Source: Legionella rowbothamii (GTDB lineage Bacteria > Pseudomonadota > Gammaproteobacteria > Legionellales > Legionellaceae). Taken from it: DNA of 64,000 nt. The DNA lies in NCBI RefSeq assembly GCF_900639985.1, contig NZ_CAAAIM010000008.1, positions 1 through 64,000 on the forward strand, given 5' to 3'. The notes below the pieces were generated by a model. It was not told the DNA's origin. It was given only the letters and a program-made list of their open reading frames with translations, and did not search any database. The first letter of the stretch is position 1. The number at the start of each line of letters is the position of its first letter. Made by a program: the position numbers and the translations under genes. Of this stretch, positions 8,201 through 16,060 are shown piece after piece.

Positions 8201-11035
8201 ATGAATACGGTCCCCATCGCGTAATGCATCACTTAGCTTTTTCAGCACCACAATACCGCATCCCTCACCACGTACATAACCATCGGCGCTAATATCAAAA
8301 GTACTGCATCGGTCATGATGAGAAAGCATGCCACTTTTACAAAAAATAATACTACTTTCAGGTGACAAAATTAAATTAACCCCGCCAGCAATCGCTAACT
8401 CACAATCTCCCGCTTGCAGTGCGCGACTTGCCTGATGGATACAAACTAAAGAAGAAGAACAAGCTGTATCAATAGCCATACAAGGGCCATTCGTTCCTAA
8501 GAAATAAGCAATTCTCCCTGCAGACGTAGCAAAACTAGTACCTGTAGCCTGATAAGTACCTAATTCAGTGAGTGGTATTTGTTTTTGAATTAATTGATCG
8601 TAATCATGGGTACTAATGCCAAGATAAATACCGGTGTGCGAACCTTTTAATTCGCTTTCGACTAACCCCGCATCTTCCAATGCATGCCAGGTGGTCGTTA
8701 ATGCCAAACGCTGTTGCGGATCAAGGTATTCTGCTTCACGAGGAGCAATATTGAAAAATTTTGTGTCAAAGCGTTTTACATCATTTAAAAATCCTCCTTT
8801 TGCAGAATACATTTTACCTTTAGTATCCGGCTGGGCATCAAAATACAATCGATTATCCCAATGAGAGGGAGGAATAGGTTCAATACTGTCCTCCTCTTTT
8901 AACAAGCTCTGCCAAAACTCATCAAGCCCATTAATATCCTGATAGTTTTTACCAGGTAGACGACAATCCATTCCAATAATGGCTATAGGTTCGTACTCTT
9001 TGGATTCCACACCTTGATTATTAGTAGCTTCGTGTTGGATTAAATGCGCGCATAAACTATGAATATTGGGAAATTCCCAGGCAAGCCATGGATCCAGAGC
9101 TTGCTCAACGACTTTTTCCAAATCACTCATCATCGTTACTAATTGGAGTGATGTAAGACCATATTCAGAAAAAGCTCCATTCACTTCAATTGCCTCAAGA
9201 GGAGTGCTTGTCTGCGTAGCAATCCACTCCTTCAGCCAGAGTACGAGCTTATGTTCCATCTCATCTATATGCACGATCTGCTGATTTTCAAATTTTTCTG
9301 TATACTGTCCCATCCAAGCTAGCCGTTGAAACTCATCATTCAGATAAGCTTGCTTACATGCACTGCGTTGAATCTTGCCGCTACTGGTTTTTAATATTTT
9401 TTGCGGAGGTATTAATACAATATCCGATAAACTAACATCTGTTGCCTCAAGAACTGCTTTTTTGATTTTTGCAATAATTTCTCGATACTGGGTATCGCCA
9501 AGCTCCGCTTTAGCTTCAGCGACCAACACACATGCCTCACCTGAATCTTGGGTTATCGAAAAGGCAGCCGCACAATGGGACATAATGGCGCGCTCACTTT
9601 GATAGCACGCAGCTTCTATGTCCTGAGGATAAATATTGCGTCCATTAATAATGATTAAATCTTTAACACGCCCACAAATCGTTAAACGGCTCTTCTCATC
9701 CAGAAAAGCTAAATCGCCTGTTCTTAAAAAGGGGCCTTCATGCGTATCGGCAGTAAACGCCTCAAATATTTCTTTAGTTTTCTCCGGATTTTTATAATAA
9801 CCAGAGGCAACTGAATCGCCCTGAACCCACAATTCACCGACAGTATTAACAGGGAGTACGTGCAAAGTATTTGGATCCACAATTCGCACTAAATATTCTT
9901 CTGGCACATGCCCACAACTGACTAACTCGACAAAGGTACCAGGCTCACTATTCTTAGTTTGTGTCACAATGCCTCTTTCCAAAGAGTTTTTGTCAATCTG
10001 AGCAGAGCGCTCTTTAGTCATCGCAACAGAAATACACAGAGTTGTTTCGGCCATACCATAACCAGGTTTCATCGTGCATTCTTTAAGGTTATAAGGTGCT
10101 AGTGTTTGCTCAAAGAGTCGTATCGTTTCAGGATTAATAGGTTCTGCCCCATTGACCGCACAACGCAGATATGAGAAATCAAGTTCTAAGGGTGATTTTT
10201 GGGATTTTAATGCTTTAAGAGCCAAATCATAAGAGAAATTAGGAGCCATTGTGTAGGTTCCCTGCTCCCTACTCATTGCTTGCAGCCAGAAAAAAGGATG
10301 TTTTAAGAACGTAAAGGGTTCCATAAATACACAGGTACCTCCTGTGTATAAAGGTAATAACGTGTTTCCAATTAACCCCATATCATGAAATATAGGAAGC
10401 CAAGAAACACATGTACGCACGGATTCATGTCCTAAATATTTTTCTAAAAGCTTAAGATTAGCACAGATATTTTTATGCGTTACCACTACTCCTTTAGGTG
10501 AGCCTGTAGAACCAGAAGTATATTGTAAAAATGCAATATGTTCTGAACAAACTTCTGGTAAAGAGATGCTTAAGTTAGATGGCTTTTGCGCTAAGCTATC
10601 CACACAAACTAATGTTGTTCCTTTTGGAAATTCAAATTTATTTTCGTCGCAATAGTTTTTTACCGCACTGGTAGTAAGAATCAATTGAGCGGAAGAATCA
10701 GTAATAATTTTGAATAAGCGTTGTAAATGTCGTACTTGACGGGGAGGATAAGCGGTGACAGCAATATTACCTGAATGCAATACGGCGAGAAAAGAAACAA
10801 TATAATTAATACTGGAATCAAATAACAGCAGTATGGGCTTTTGCATTGTTTGATTTTGTTTGGTTTGTAATGCCGCTAGTTTTTTCGCTAAAGATAAAAC
10901 TTTTTCACCTAGCTGATGATAAGATAATTCCTGACTACTTTGATAATCAGACTCTAAAAACTTTAAGGCTATTTGTTGAGGTTGGGTTTGCGCATAATGA
11001 AAAACCATATTTAATAAATTACTCTCGGAATTCAT
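2288..11035 (-). CDS. Hybrid FAAL-PKS-NRPS megasynthase (FAAL-ACP-KS-AT-KR-ACP-C-C)
   Basis: About 2915 residues from the chosen ATG at 11035. An upstream in-frame ATG at 11113 is possible, but a TATAAT on the minus strand at 11091-11096 would start transcription downstream of it. Domain order: fatty acyl-AMP ligase (TSGSTGSPKG near residue 175); acyl carrier protein (LTSLQ); ketosynthase (DTACSSS, Cys about 859; EAHGTGT; GHLEAAAG); acyltransferase (GHSLGEY, Ser about 1293; HAFHSP, usually malonyl-specific); ketoreductase (GAGGDVG; QAAYAAAN); second carrier protein (FGMDSIM); then two condensation domains with HHLICDG (about 2215) and HHLIADG (about 2628). No dehydratase, enoylreductase, adenylation, thioesterase or reductase domain is visible. 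The inferred product is a fatty acid extended once by malonate, reduced to a beta-hydroxyacyl chain and transferred to an amine or alcohol by a C domain. The partner substrate is unknown. An MFS gene lies nearby. Confidence 0.9.
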   Translation of the reverse strand: MNSESNLLNMVFHYAQTQPQQIALKFLESDYQSSQELSYHQLGEKVLSLAKKLAALQTKQNQTMQKPILLLFDSSINYIVSFLAVLHSGNIAVTAYPPRQVRHLQRLFKIITDSSAQLILTTSAVKNYCDENKFEFPKGTTLVCVDSLAQKPSNLSISLPEVCSEHIAFLQYTSGSTGSPKGVVVTHKNICANLKLLEKYLGHESVRTCVSWLPIFHDMGLIGNTLLPLYTGGTCVFMEPFTFLKHPFFWLQAMSREQGTYTMAPNFSYDLALKALKSQKSPLELDFSYLRCAVNGAEPINPETIRLFEQTLAPYNLKECTMKPGYGMAETTLCISVAMTKERSAQIDKNSLERGIVTQTKNSEPGTFVELVSCGHVPEEYLVRIVDPNTLHVLPVNTVGELWVQGDSVASGYYKNPEKTKEIFEAFTADTHEGPFLRTGDLAFLDEKSRLTICGRVKDLIIINGRNIYPQDIEAACYQSERAIMSHCAAAFSITQDSGEACVLVAEAKAELGDTQYREIIAKIKKAVLEATDVSLSDIVLIPPQKILKTSSGKIQRSACKQAYLNDEFQRLAWMGQYTEKFENQQIVHIDEMEHKLVLWLKEWIATQTSTPLEAIEVNGAFSEYGLTSLQLVTMMSDLEKVVEQALDPWLAWEFPNIHSLCAHLIQHEATNNQGVESKEYEPIAIIGMDCRLPGKNYQDINGLDEFWQSLLKEEDSIEPIPPSHWDNRLYFDAQPDTKGKMYSAKGGFLNDVKRFDTKFFNIAPREAEYLDPQQRLALTTTWHALEDAGLVESELKGSHTGIYLGISTHDYDQLIQKQIPLTELGTYQATGTSFATSAGRIAYFLGTNGPCMAIDTACSSSLVCIHQASRALQAGDCELAIAGGVNLILSPESSIIFCKSGMLSHHDRCSTFDISADGYVRGEGCGIVVLKKLSDALRDGDRIHAVIYGSAVNQDGASNGLTAPNLAAQVDVINTALNLAHLKPEQITHVEAHGTGTELGDPIEWEGIRRTYAQERRNPLYVSSVKTRIGHLEAAAGVAGFIKTVLAIKYGQIPAHLNLHQLNPKLHLHDSMSIPMHCIPWENESRYAGISAFGFSGTNAHIILGNTSRVEDKKEYINRPEHLWVVSAKEPQILQQYLQNYRTYGEQHSIHFPSLAHQSLTQRTHFPYRAFISAQDQSSWLSALQQQQWHEGKIVKSNQLAWLFTGQGCLVPNVATALYQTIPEFAAVLEQCCAIAQNWLSFDLRTMLLNTPSDVDINNTLYAQPTLFVYEYSLAQWFLHLGLKPNVLLGHSLGEYVATCVAGILTLHDALYLVCKRALLISSLPVSGGMLAINAAATEVEQFIYRFDDLVISLKNGPEQTVVSGTDAAILACQNYCDEQGIRCKKVATSHAFHSPLMQPIVDEFAKIAAEITYHPAKIAVVSNVTGALLTEGEITKEYWCAHMLQTVEFLQGIHTLVACGVELCQEIGPKPILVAQAQMVHEFIVLPSVSEPENPWPGLMETLGTFYLRGVDIKWHLLNKHASFVHEELLKYPFGGKEYWLPKNGTNSSPSSEMWKTYLYRQQWVKADPHLPLISLKNEQVLLSGTTVLEPNSLFLCTKMNFLPTDKVMDHSNENVLQKANWIVYFCQSEPEEIIAETISFTHFVQYLIQNHPEKPVLLLTEYNSLIAPSLLALLKSIKQEYPLWSVHYLEFNLNDVDNNPMQFIGSKEENYWALHREEDVFYRQDISPVEVENIGGKRKISADFSCLVTGAGGDVGQALIESLSALGARYIIAIGRKKQEPTWSEEIVQQKNQGTKIKYYSCDIADYDALLQLMEKLPDDFPPIGMVVHAAGVAHDKPWQETTQEDIREILSTKALGAWNLHQATLNYPLKAFIAISSLSAALGNQGQAAYAAANAFLHALSTYRRQKNLPAQSLILGPVKNTGLFKRNEKQLTSYLAEKGIIPLLRAELQMVFQHQINEPNLIVNNFSRDPSLIIVDASSSDDSSNALDKSKVCTAEKILAIAEEVLKLSSGELSITDNWFEFGMDSIMATQLIYKINHRYPNTRISSQDVFNHASAQELVLKLNEHSKNPVQDKSVIQSPAHQTRRTFPLSLQQQEIWNFIQNSPQNLAYQIPMELAITGKLSVDKLQQALSFVLKRHDILRCSFHEIVHQVNQHVHEDCSLTLELYDEYNGQQVADFFDMTFNLSKAPLLKTCLIREGEDQYRWLLVFHHLICDGYTATSFIKEVIAHYEDKPLEDEAIHYSDYVSWQWEQVFNRFDDEIETFWSQQLQGVSIDVPLALETQHPQEAGVIHTNITLKDMNSSLALIEQNKLSLSNYILANLFTMLFDKFEQERQGIIVFFSGRENGDFATVFGDTSNDVLLVGRRDTNIFSLAERLQQQIFSLHEKQYYHIPVFKELGLATPMISFDFQRSSDLNIDTHFQIKALKSGNIQNYLWGDEPRLLSFKVLLKAQSLELSLKYRRDRIDDSLANTLLDAWVNTLRAQEQNNTQMGEKPLALYDATIMQSNLWPLFKGHPDRTPYYVPVFKEVGEVLDIERLNQAINKVIKDTPALQVFFIEDNDRLKWNFNPKANTEVQVINDKILCETIGRLLVDPLDITQAPLFRCYLVHCDDHQQSILLIRFHHLIADGVGAELFFKRLEDVYLGEKNNSESNLHKNSYLHDYHQEMLLYENNKSEYHRYYSEINQKLEPLPDIERPQAVNYVGGVVYKLLPHEDSERVHAFCRRHNISLYTFYFHVFCLTLAEVNKLNKIYISLVKSNRGRLNDPEMIGYYADSVPFLFEVKTDSASTQALKNTQMQVLQLIERFQYPLRSEDAAYAEYTQPRFIFNQYNLEPSRGLLSCADYLIENLINLSGNKVGLWNYNRPEQFNLLVRSSHLNHMMGLVYDQYLSTEAEAELLLKYFREKILSFL

Positions 11036-11090
11036 AATACAATACTCACAAATTAAAAACAAAGAAGGGCGTAAATGATCAATATGATTA

Positions 11091-11096
11091 ATTATA
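11091..11096 (-). promoter_or_regulatory. Putative -10 box of the megasynthase gene
   Basis: On the minus strand these bases read TATAAT, a perfect sigma-70 -10 hexamer, about 56 bases upstream of the ATG at 11035. The -35 region is weak. It supports the 11035 start over the longer one at 11113. Confidence 0.4.
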
Positions 11097-11167
11097 GAGC
11101 ACAAAAAATGCATTGTTATTCACGCTATACTAGATAGGAGCCAACAAGATTTATTCTGGATTTTATC

Positions 11168-11779
11168 ATGTCAACAAAAATCAATGACAATCAAACAGTT
11201 GCATTGTTTGACTTTGATGGTACCATCACTAAAAAAAGCACCACAACTCCCTTTTTAAAATGTATTAGTGGGCACACTTTCCTACCAAAATTGATTACTA
11301 GGTTCCCTTCTCTGATTAGCTATCATTGTCATTTTAGTAGCCTGGATCAGTTAAATAACATCATTGCATCAACCTTTTTTAAAGGCTTGACTCGTGAACA
11401 TTTATACCAATCAGGTGAACACTTTTCTAATCAAATTATCCCTTCTTTGGTCAAGAAAACAGCGTTAGAACGACTAAAGTGGCATCAAGATCAAGGTCAT
11501 TATTGTATATTAGCGACCGCGGCATTTAATGTTTATATCGATTATTGGGCTATGATTAGTGGTTTTGACGCTATAGCCTCTACAAAAATTCACTTTAATT
11601 CTCATGATGTTGCGAGCGGTGCTATTCAGGGACAAAGTTGTTACGGCGCAGAGAAATTGAATCGTGTTTTAGAGCTCATTGGAAATGAACCCCGTTTAAT
11701 TTATGCCTATGGTGACAGCTCGGGGGATGCAGAAATGTTAGCCTATGCAACTCATCCGCATTACAGAATATTTAAATAA
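11168..11779 (+). CDS. HAD-IB family phosphatase (phosphoserine phosphatase-like)
   Basis: A 203-residue HAD-superfamily hydrolase. Motif I is LFDFDGTIT (nucleophilic Asp and the acid/base Asp two residues on), followed by a helical cap of about 100 residues. Motif II/III lies around ATAAFNVY, and motif IV is YAYGDSSGDAEML with the Mg-binding aspartates. This is subfamily IB, which includes SerB-like and membrane-lipid (CicA-like) phosphatases, so the substrate cannot be read from sequence. It is divergent from the megasynthase with a short shared promoter region (TATACT at about 11124-11129 fits a -10 box for this gene) and may therefore belong to the same biosynthetic locus. Length is typical. 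Confidence 0.8.
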   Translation: MSTKINDNQTVALFDFDGTITKKSTTTPFLKCISGHTFLPKLITRFPSLISYHCHFSSLDQLNNIIASTFFKGLTREHLYQSGEHFSNQIIPSLVKKTALERLKWHQDQGHYCILATAAFNVYIDYWAMISGFDAIASTKIHFNSHDVASGAIQGQSCYGAEKLNRVLELIGNEPRLIYAYGDSSGDAEMLAYATHPHYRIFK

Positions 11780-11941
11780 GCTCCTTGGCGAGTATCTGAC
11801 GTATGTATAGATTCGATTAAATCATCCTTTATTTAATATCTGGAGTTTAATTATTGAGGATAAAAACAGTAAAATTTTTTGTTCTAGGGCCTATGCTTAA
11901 TAGTACCTTGATAAATAGCATCCCACAGGCCGAAGAATAAA

Positions 11942-13204
11942 ATGCGCATGCAAGTAATGAAAGAAAAAAGACAACTCTGGATTATTTTACTAATCGTCTT
12001 TATTAGTTTTATTGGTTCGTCTATTGCGTACCCTATTTTTCCACCGTTGTTTTTACACTCTACGGATCAGTCAATTATCTCTCCCCAATGGAGTGATACC
12101 AGTAGACGTATTTGGCTAGGATTAACCCTGGCTATTTTCCCGTTAGGGCAATTTATTGGGTCCCCTATTCTTGGGCGAAATTCTGATTTGTATGGCCGAA
12201 AAAAAATACTGATCATCAGTTTGCTGGGAAGCATACTGGGGTATTTACTGACGGTAATCTCCTTTTGGACACACTGCTTCTGGCTATTATTATTTAGCCG
12301 ATTTTTAACCGGTTTTATGGAAGGAACCTTTGCAGTGGCCAGGGCACTAGCAGCAGAACTGACCACTATTAATAAATTTGTTAGTTTTGGCCGTCTCAAT
12401 ACTATGGCTGGTATTGGTTATATAATCGGCCCAATTATTGGTGGTTTATTATCTAATTCAAATATAGTTCCCTGGTTTTCATGGTCATTTCCTTTCACAT
12501 GCGCGGGAATAGCGTCAATTACGGCATTAGGACTGGCATGGTGGAAATTGCCAGAACATAAAGGTTTGGGTAATGCAGAAAAAGTATCCATAGGGAGCCA
12601 GCTCAATATTGTTCGACAATTTAAACTCTTATTTCAGAATCATCCTCATTTGAAGCCTTTATTGATCATTAGTACGCTGTTCACTTTTGCTGTAGATATG
12701 TTTTATGAGTTTGGCCCAGTGTATCTGGCGGGAAAATGGTCCATGTCACCAGGCATGATTGCACTTTATAATGCAGCACTGTCAGCGGCCTTGGCGTTCG
12801 GTGCCTCATGGCTTCCGCACCATCTTTCAAAACGCATGCCCATCCACCGAGCTATTATCGGGGCGATGATGGTTACAACGTTAATTTTTGCGGCCATGGT
12901 TATTTTTCAATACCCCATACCCATGTTTTTATTCTTCGCACTCATTGGCTTTAGTATCACCAGTGTTACCACGACCATGACTATCCATATATCAAACATG
13001 TCTCATACGGCCATTCAAGGGGAGGTCATGGGTACGCAAGTGAGTTTGCGTACCTTAGGTGATGCTGTTATCTGCATTGGAGGCAGTTTTTTAATTGTTG
13101 CGTCACTCATTTTGCCTATTGTCTTTTGCTGCATTATTGCATTGTGTGCGGCTATTTTATGTTTGGTATATTTAAAACCAACGAATGCGAATAATCATCA
13201 ATAG
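11942..13204 (+). CDS. MFS transporter (multidrug/tetracycline-type efflux family)
   Basis: A 420-residue integral membrane protein with about 12 hydrophobic segments. The loop between helices 2 and 3 has the MFS signature as GQFIGSPILGRNSDLYGRKK, and GIGYIIGPIIGGLLS fits motif C of drug/proton antiporters (helix 5). This places it with 12-helix drug-efflux carriers such as TetA-like proteins. The substrate is unknown, but its position just beyond the megasynthase and HAD genes makes export of that metabolite plausible (inference). Several in-frame ATGs (11942, 11948, 11957) are possible starts and no strong Shine-Dalgarno separates them. Confidence 0.85.
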   Translation: MRMQVMKEKRQLWIILLIVFISFIGSSIAYPIFPPLFLHSTDQSIISPQWSDTSRRIWLGLTLAIFPLGQFIGSPILGRNSDLYGRKKILIISLLGSILGYLLTVISFWTHCFWLLLFSRFLTGFMEGTFAVARALAAELTTINKFVSFGRLNTMAGIGYIIGPIIGGLLSNSNIVPWFSWSFPFTCAGIASITALGLAWWKLPEHKGLGNAEKVSIGSQLNIVRQFKLLFQNHPHLKPLLIISTLFTFAVDMFYEFGPVYLAGKWSMSPGMIALYNAALSAALAFGASWLPHHLSKRMPIHRAIIGAMMVTTLIFAAMVIFQYPIPMFLFFALIGFSITSVTTTMTIHISNMSHTAIQGEVMGTQVSLRTLGDAVICIGGSFLIVASLILPIVFCCIIALCAAILCLVYLKPTNANNHQ

Positions 13205-13291
13205 ATTGGCTTCTATTCTCTGATAATGGCTTTAAATAACGAGTAATGCTAATGTCACTTAAGATAATGGAGATTACATCTGTTACCGTCA

Positions 13292-13316
13292 TTCTAGCTC
13301 TTATAAGAAGCTAGAA
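13292..13316. terminator. Inverted repeat downstream of the MFS gene
   Basis: Arms TTCTAGCT (13292-13299) and AGCTAGAA (13309-13316) enclose a loop that is itself nearly palindromic (CTTATAAG). The repeat lies about 90 bases after the MFS stop and has no long T-run, so terminator function is tentative. Confidence 0.4.
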
Positions 13317-13414
13317 AATCAACTTTCTAATCAATTTAATCATCCTGAACAACACCTTGCATGCTTAAAAATGCAATAAATACATAGGTCACAATCAATT
13401 AACTCTTAACAAAT

Positions 13415-13428
13415 TAAGAGATTTCTTA
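13415..13428 (+). promoter_or_regulatory. LetA/GacA-type upstream activating sequence
   Basis: TAAGAGATTTCTTA matches 13 of 14 positions of the Legionella LetA box consensus TNAGAAATTTCTNA. It also fits the wider GacA pattern of inverted TGTAAG/CTTACA half-sites, since the right half CTTACA is perfect. Its centre is about 64 bases upstream of the inferred start of the GGA-rich RNA that follows. Confidence 0.65.
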
Positions 13429-13473
13429 CATGATTATGAGCTATTTTGAGTGTAACTAATTACAATTATTCGC

Positions 13474-13479
13474 TATGAT
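13474..13479 (+). promoter_or_regulatory. Putative -10 box of the RsmY/Z-like RNA
   Basis: TATGAT lies 17 bases after a weak -35 (TGTAAC, 13451-13456). It predicts a transcription start near 13486. A weak -35 suits an activator-dependent promoter. Confidence 0.5.
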
Positions 13480-13485
13480 TAAACC

Positions 13486-13592
13486 AGTACGAGGAAAGAC
13501 AGCGGATGTCTCATGAGGATTATTTGAACGCATCAAGGACGATGCACTACCACAAGGATGTGGTCTGTCTCCTCGGAACACTTAAAGTTTTT
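13486..13592 (+). ncRNA. RsmY/RsmZ-like CsrA-sequestering small RNA (candidate)
   Basis: About 107 nt with no plausible reading frame and six GGA motifs. Two adjacent hairpins present GGA in six-base loops: GCATC-AAGGAC-GATGC (13530-13545) and ACCAC-AAGGAT-GTGGT (13549-13564). The second contains ACAAGGATGT, a perfect match to the core of the optimal CsrA site. Two more GGAs (13504-13506 and 13517-13519) are in single-stranded positions. The whole is closed by an 11-bp stem, CGAGGA plus GACAG (13490-13502, with an AA bulge) against CTGTC plus TCCTCG (13565-13575). Upstream are a LetA-type box and a -10. In Legionella, LetAS-activated RsmY/RsmZ titrate CsrA and switch cells to the transmissive phase. 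The 3' end is placed at a short T-run (13588-13592) and is uncertain. Confidence 0.7.
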
Positions 13593-13608
13593 GCCATTGA
13601 ATGCCTCA

Positions 13609-15231
13609 TTATTTAATAACGTCGGTTTGAGATTCTTTCTCATGCACACCATACAGCTTTACGGGCATAACCTTCCCTTTCATCATGACTTCTCCTATAT
13701 TAATGAATTCATAGCGGTCGGGACGTTTCAGCGACTGATAAACACTTTGGCTGATTAGGATATTTTCTTCATATGTTTTTGTCATAGACTCTATTCGCGC
13801 AGCCGTATTCACAACATCACCAATCACCGTACTTTCCAGGCGATTTGTCTCCCCAACAATACCAAGCATTAACTCTCCAGAGTTAATTCCTATGCCAACA
13901 TGTACTTCTTGAGAGGAAAAAAGCCATGAATTAGTTTTATTTAATAGGGCAAGTTTTTTTAAAATCGCTAGGGCTGAATTCACGGCATCATCGGCACAGG
14001 TCTCTCCAGGAAAGAGAGCCATGATTGCATCTCCTACAAATTTATCAATAAATCCTTGATGTTCAACAATTATTGGGGACAATTGTTTAAGCACTGAGTT
14101 CACAAAATCAAAATTCCCTTGTGGAGTTAAGCTTTCAGAAAGTGTTGTAAAATTTCTTATGTCTAAAAATAATACAGCTATGGTATGTTTTAAGTTATCT
14201 CCCAGCGTCACTTCAAGAATATTTTTTTTATTTAATAATTCAAGAAACTCATGGGGAACAAATCGTTCAAAGGAGTTAGTTATCCGTTCTTGCTTTCGAA
14301 ATAAGAGATAAATTAATATTGAAATTAATAGCAATCCCACCATAGAGACAATAAAAAGTAGCGTTTGATTTCTAACGGCGGCTTTTTGTATGCTTTGGTG
14401 CATATCTCTTGATAGGTCAGTTTGCAATAACCCTATTGGTTTAAAATCAAAGTCCTTAAGTACGCTATAAACCGCTAAGCGTTGATTGTTAATTGGTTCA
14501 ACATAAGAACGACCGCTATCAATCAGTTCTGCTAACTTTTGCTTTCTTTCAGGAGTTGATTCAAGAATAGTAGGAGCTTGCACAGAAATGGCATAATCTA
14601 ACTTATGACCTATTTTATTGATAAACTCCGGCGTTAATGTTTTCCCAAAAATTATAAATCCATTTGGGTCGTTATTTTCATTAGAGTCAACAGTGTAATT
14701 AACAACATAATAATTGGGATATGGTTGCGATGGTTGCTGTAAAAAGCCGGATATGCCCACTGCATTTCCACCTGAATTATTGTATTTCTCTTTATATTTA
14801 ATCAGTGATAATGAATTATTTTTAAAATAATTCATTATGCTTGGCTCAACTGGATAAAATTTATTTGTAAGTAAATTATATCCTTGGGACCAAACGACCT
14901 TGCCATTTAGTGACAGAAAAATCACTTCATTAATATTTTTATCTTTAAAAAAATCCTCGGAAAAATTCGAGTGGATGTACTCATCGTTAGGTTTTTGTAT
15001 GTAATTATAGGTATCATCCCAATATGCCATATCAGCAGCTAGCACGTCTATATAGTGTAAGTCTGAAATAACTGTGCGTGCAATTCTGCGGCTTGCTTCT
15101 ATAGCATCACTGTATTCAAGTTGTTCAAAATCAGTAACAATGAGTTTTTTCGCAATGAAAAAACTTGCTCCAAACAGGGCAAGCCAAATGGATAGGACCG
15201 CAATTACATACTTAGTCCTTGGATTCATCAT
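13609..15231 (-). CDS. Membrane CHASE4-sensor class III adenylate/guanylate cyclase
   Basis: A 540-residue protein. A transmembrane helix (about residues 8-28) is followed by a periplasmic CHASE4-like sensor (about 30-285; the segment with LAADMAYWDDTYNY is characteristic), a second membrane helix (about 290-312) and a cytoplasmic class III nucleotide cyclase domain (about 340-530). The cyclase has the metal-binding aspartates in FLDIRNFT (Asp about 357) and FVGDAIMALF (about 401), and the transition-state Asn/Arg in VIGDVVNTAARIE. It should make a cyclic nucleotide, most likely cAMP, in response to a periplasmic signal that is not known. The start ATG (followed by a second ATG) has AGGA five bases upstream. 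It converges on the RsmY/Z-like RNA. Confidence 0.88.
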   Translation of the reverse strand: MMNPRTKYVIAVLSIWLALFGASFFIAKKLIVTDFEQLEYSDAIEASRRIARTVISDLHYIDVLAADMAYWDDTYNYIQKPNDEYIHSNFSEDFFKDKNINEVIFLSLNGKVVWSQGYNLLTNKFYPVEPSIMNYFKNNSLSLIKYKEKYNNSGGNAVGISGFLQQPSQPYPNYYVVNYTVDSNENNDPNGFIIFGKTLTPEFINKIGHKLDYAISVQAPTILESTPERKQKLAELIDSGRSYVEPINNQRLAVYSVLKDFDFKPIGLLQTDLSRDMHQSIQKAAVRNQTLLFIVSMVGLLLISILIYLLFRKQERITNSFERFVPHEFLELLNKKNILEVTLGDNLKHTIAVLFLDIRNFTTLSESLTPQGNFDFVNSVLKQLSPIIVEHQGFIDKFVGDAIMALFPGETCADDAVNSALAILKKLALLNKTNSWLFSSQEVHVGIGINSGELMLGIVGETNRLESTVIGDVVNTAARIESMTKTYEENILISQSVYQSLKRPDRYEFINIGEVMMKGKVMPVKLYGVHEKESQTDVIK

Positions 15232-15366
15232 ATTAATCCTTTAATTTATATCCTAAATTAGTACGTAAAAAGATTTAAATGGTAAGACGAGTGTAAGTTT
15301 TGATTCTATTTTAACTATTATAGACGATCGATCTGATTTTAAAGATTAAGCACTAGAGCGAGCATA

Positions 15367-15873
15367 ATGATGAATCACAATGTTAAGATTAAATTTGCAA
15401 CGATTGACGATGTCCCTTTAATTTTACAATTTATAAAAGAATTAGCAGAATATGAGAAATTAAGTCATGAAGTTGTGGCCACTGAAGAACTGTTACGGAA
15501 AACTCTATTTGGTAACAGCTCCCCTGCTGAGGTAATTTTAGGATATTTAGATGACCAACCGGTCAGCTTTGCTTTATTTTTCCACAATTTTTCTACATTT
15601 TTAGGTCGCTCTGGTATTTATTTGGAGGATCTATATGTTCGACCAAAAGCTCGCGGCCATGGAGTTGGAAAAATTATGTTGGCTTATTTAGCTCAATTAG
15701 CTAAAGAGCGAAATTGTGGACGGTTAGAATGGTGGGTACTTGATTGGAATGAAGCAGCTATCCACTTTTATAAAAGTCTTGGGGCTAAGGCTATGGACGA
15801 ATGGACGGTATATCGAGTAGCGGGTGATTCTTTAGATAATTTGGCCAATAATTGCAAAATGCAAGTGGAGTAA
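15367..15873 (+). CDS. GNAT acetyltransferase, diamine/thialysine N-acetyltransferase (SSAT-like)
   Basis: A 168-residue GNAT protein resembling spermidine/spermine (SSAT) and thialysine N-acetyltransferases. The acetyl-CoA loop is VRPKARGHGVGKIML (R/Q-x-x-G-x-G/A pattern, residues about 93-107). It is preceded by the family-typical YLEDLYV strand and followed by RLEWWVLDWNEAAIHFY, which matches the conserved region of SSAT-type enzymes including the catalytic-position Tyr. The likely reaction is acetyl transfer from acetyl-CoA to a primary amine such as a polyamine or lysine analogue; the exact substrate is not shown. Two ATGs in tandem form the start. The gene diverges from the cyclase. Confidence 0.82.
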   Translation: MMNHNVKIKFATIDDVPLILQFIKELAEYEKLSHEVVATEELLRKTLFGNSSPAEVILGYLDDQPVSFALFFHNFSTFLGRSGIYLEDLYVRPKARGHGVGKIMLAYLAQLAKERNCGRLEWWVLDWNEAAIHFYKSLGAKAMDEWTVYRVAGDSLDNLANNCKMQVE

Positions 15874-16060
15874 ATTGGCTCAGATCTCCTATCGTACCTC
15901 CTTAAGGGTTATCCACAAGCCATGGTAATACGTGAGCCTTTGATAAGAAAATCATAAGTACGTGCTATAGGGCTGGTTGAAACTCGCTATGGCAAAAGAT
16001 TATAATCCAAAGATGAACAAAAAATGGCTAACTTGATTTCCATTTAAAATAGGATTGAGC

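Noticed and set aside
11036..11113. Longer N terminus of the megasynthase starting at 11113
   Set aside because: A TATAAT promoter box lies inside this stretch, and the FAAL domain begins normally at the ATG at 11035.
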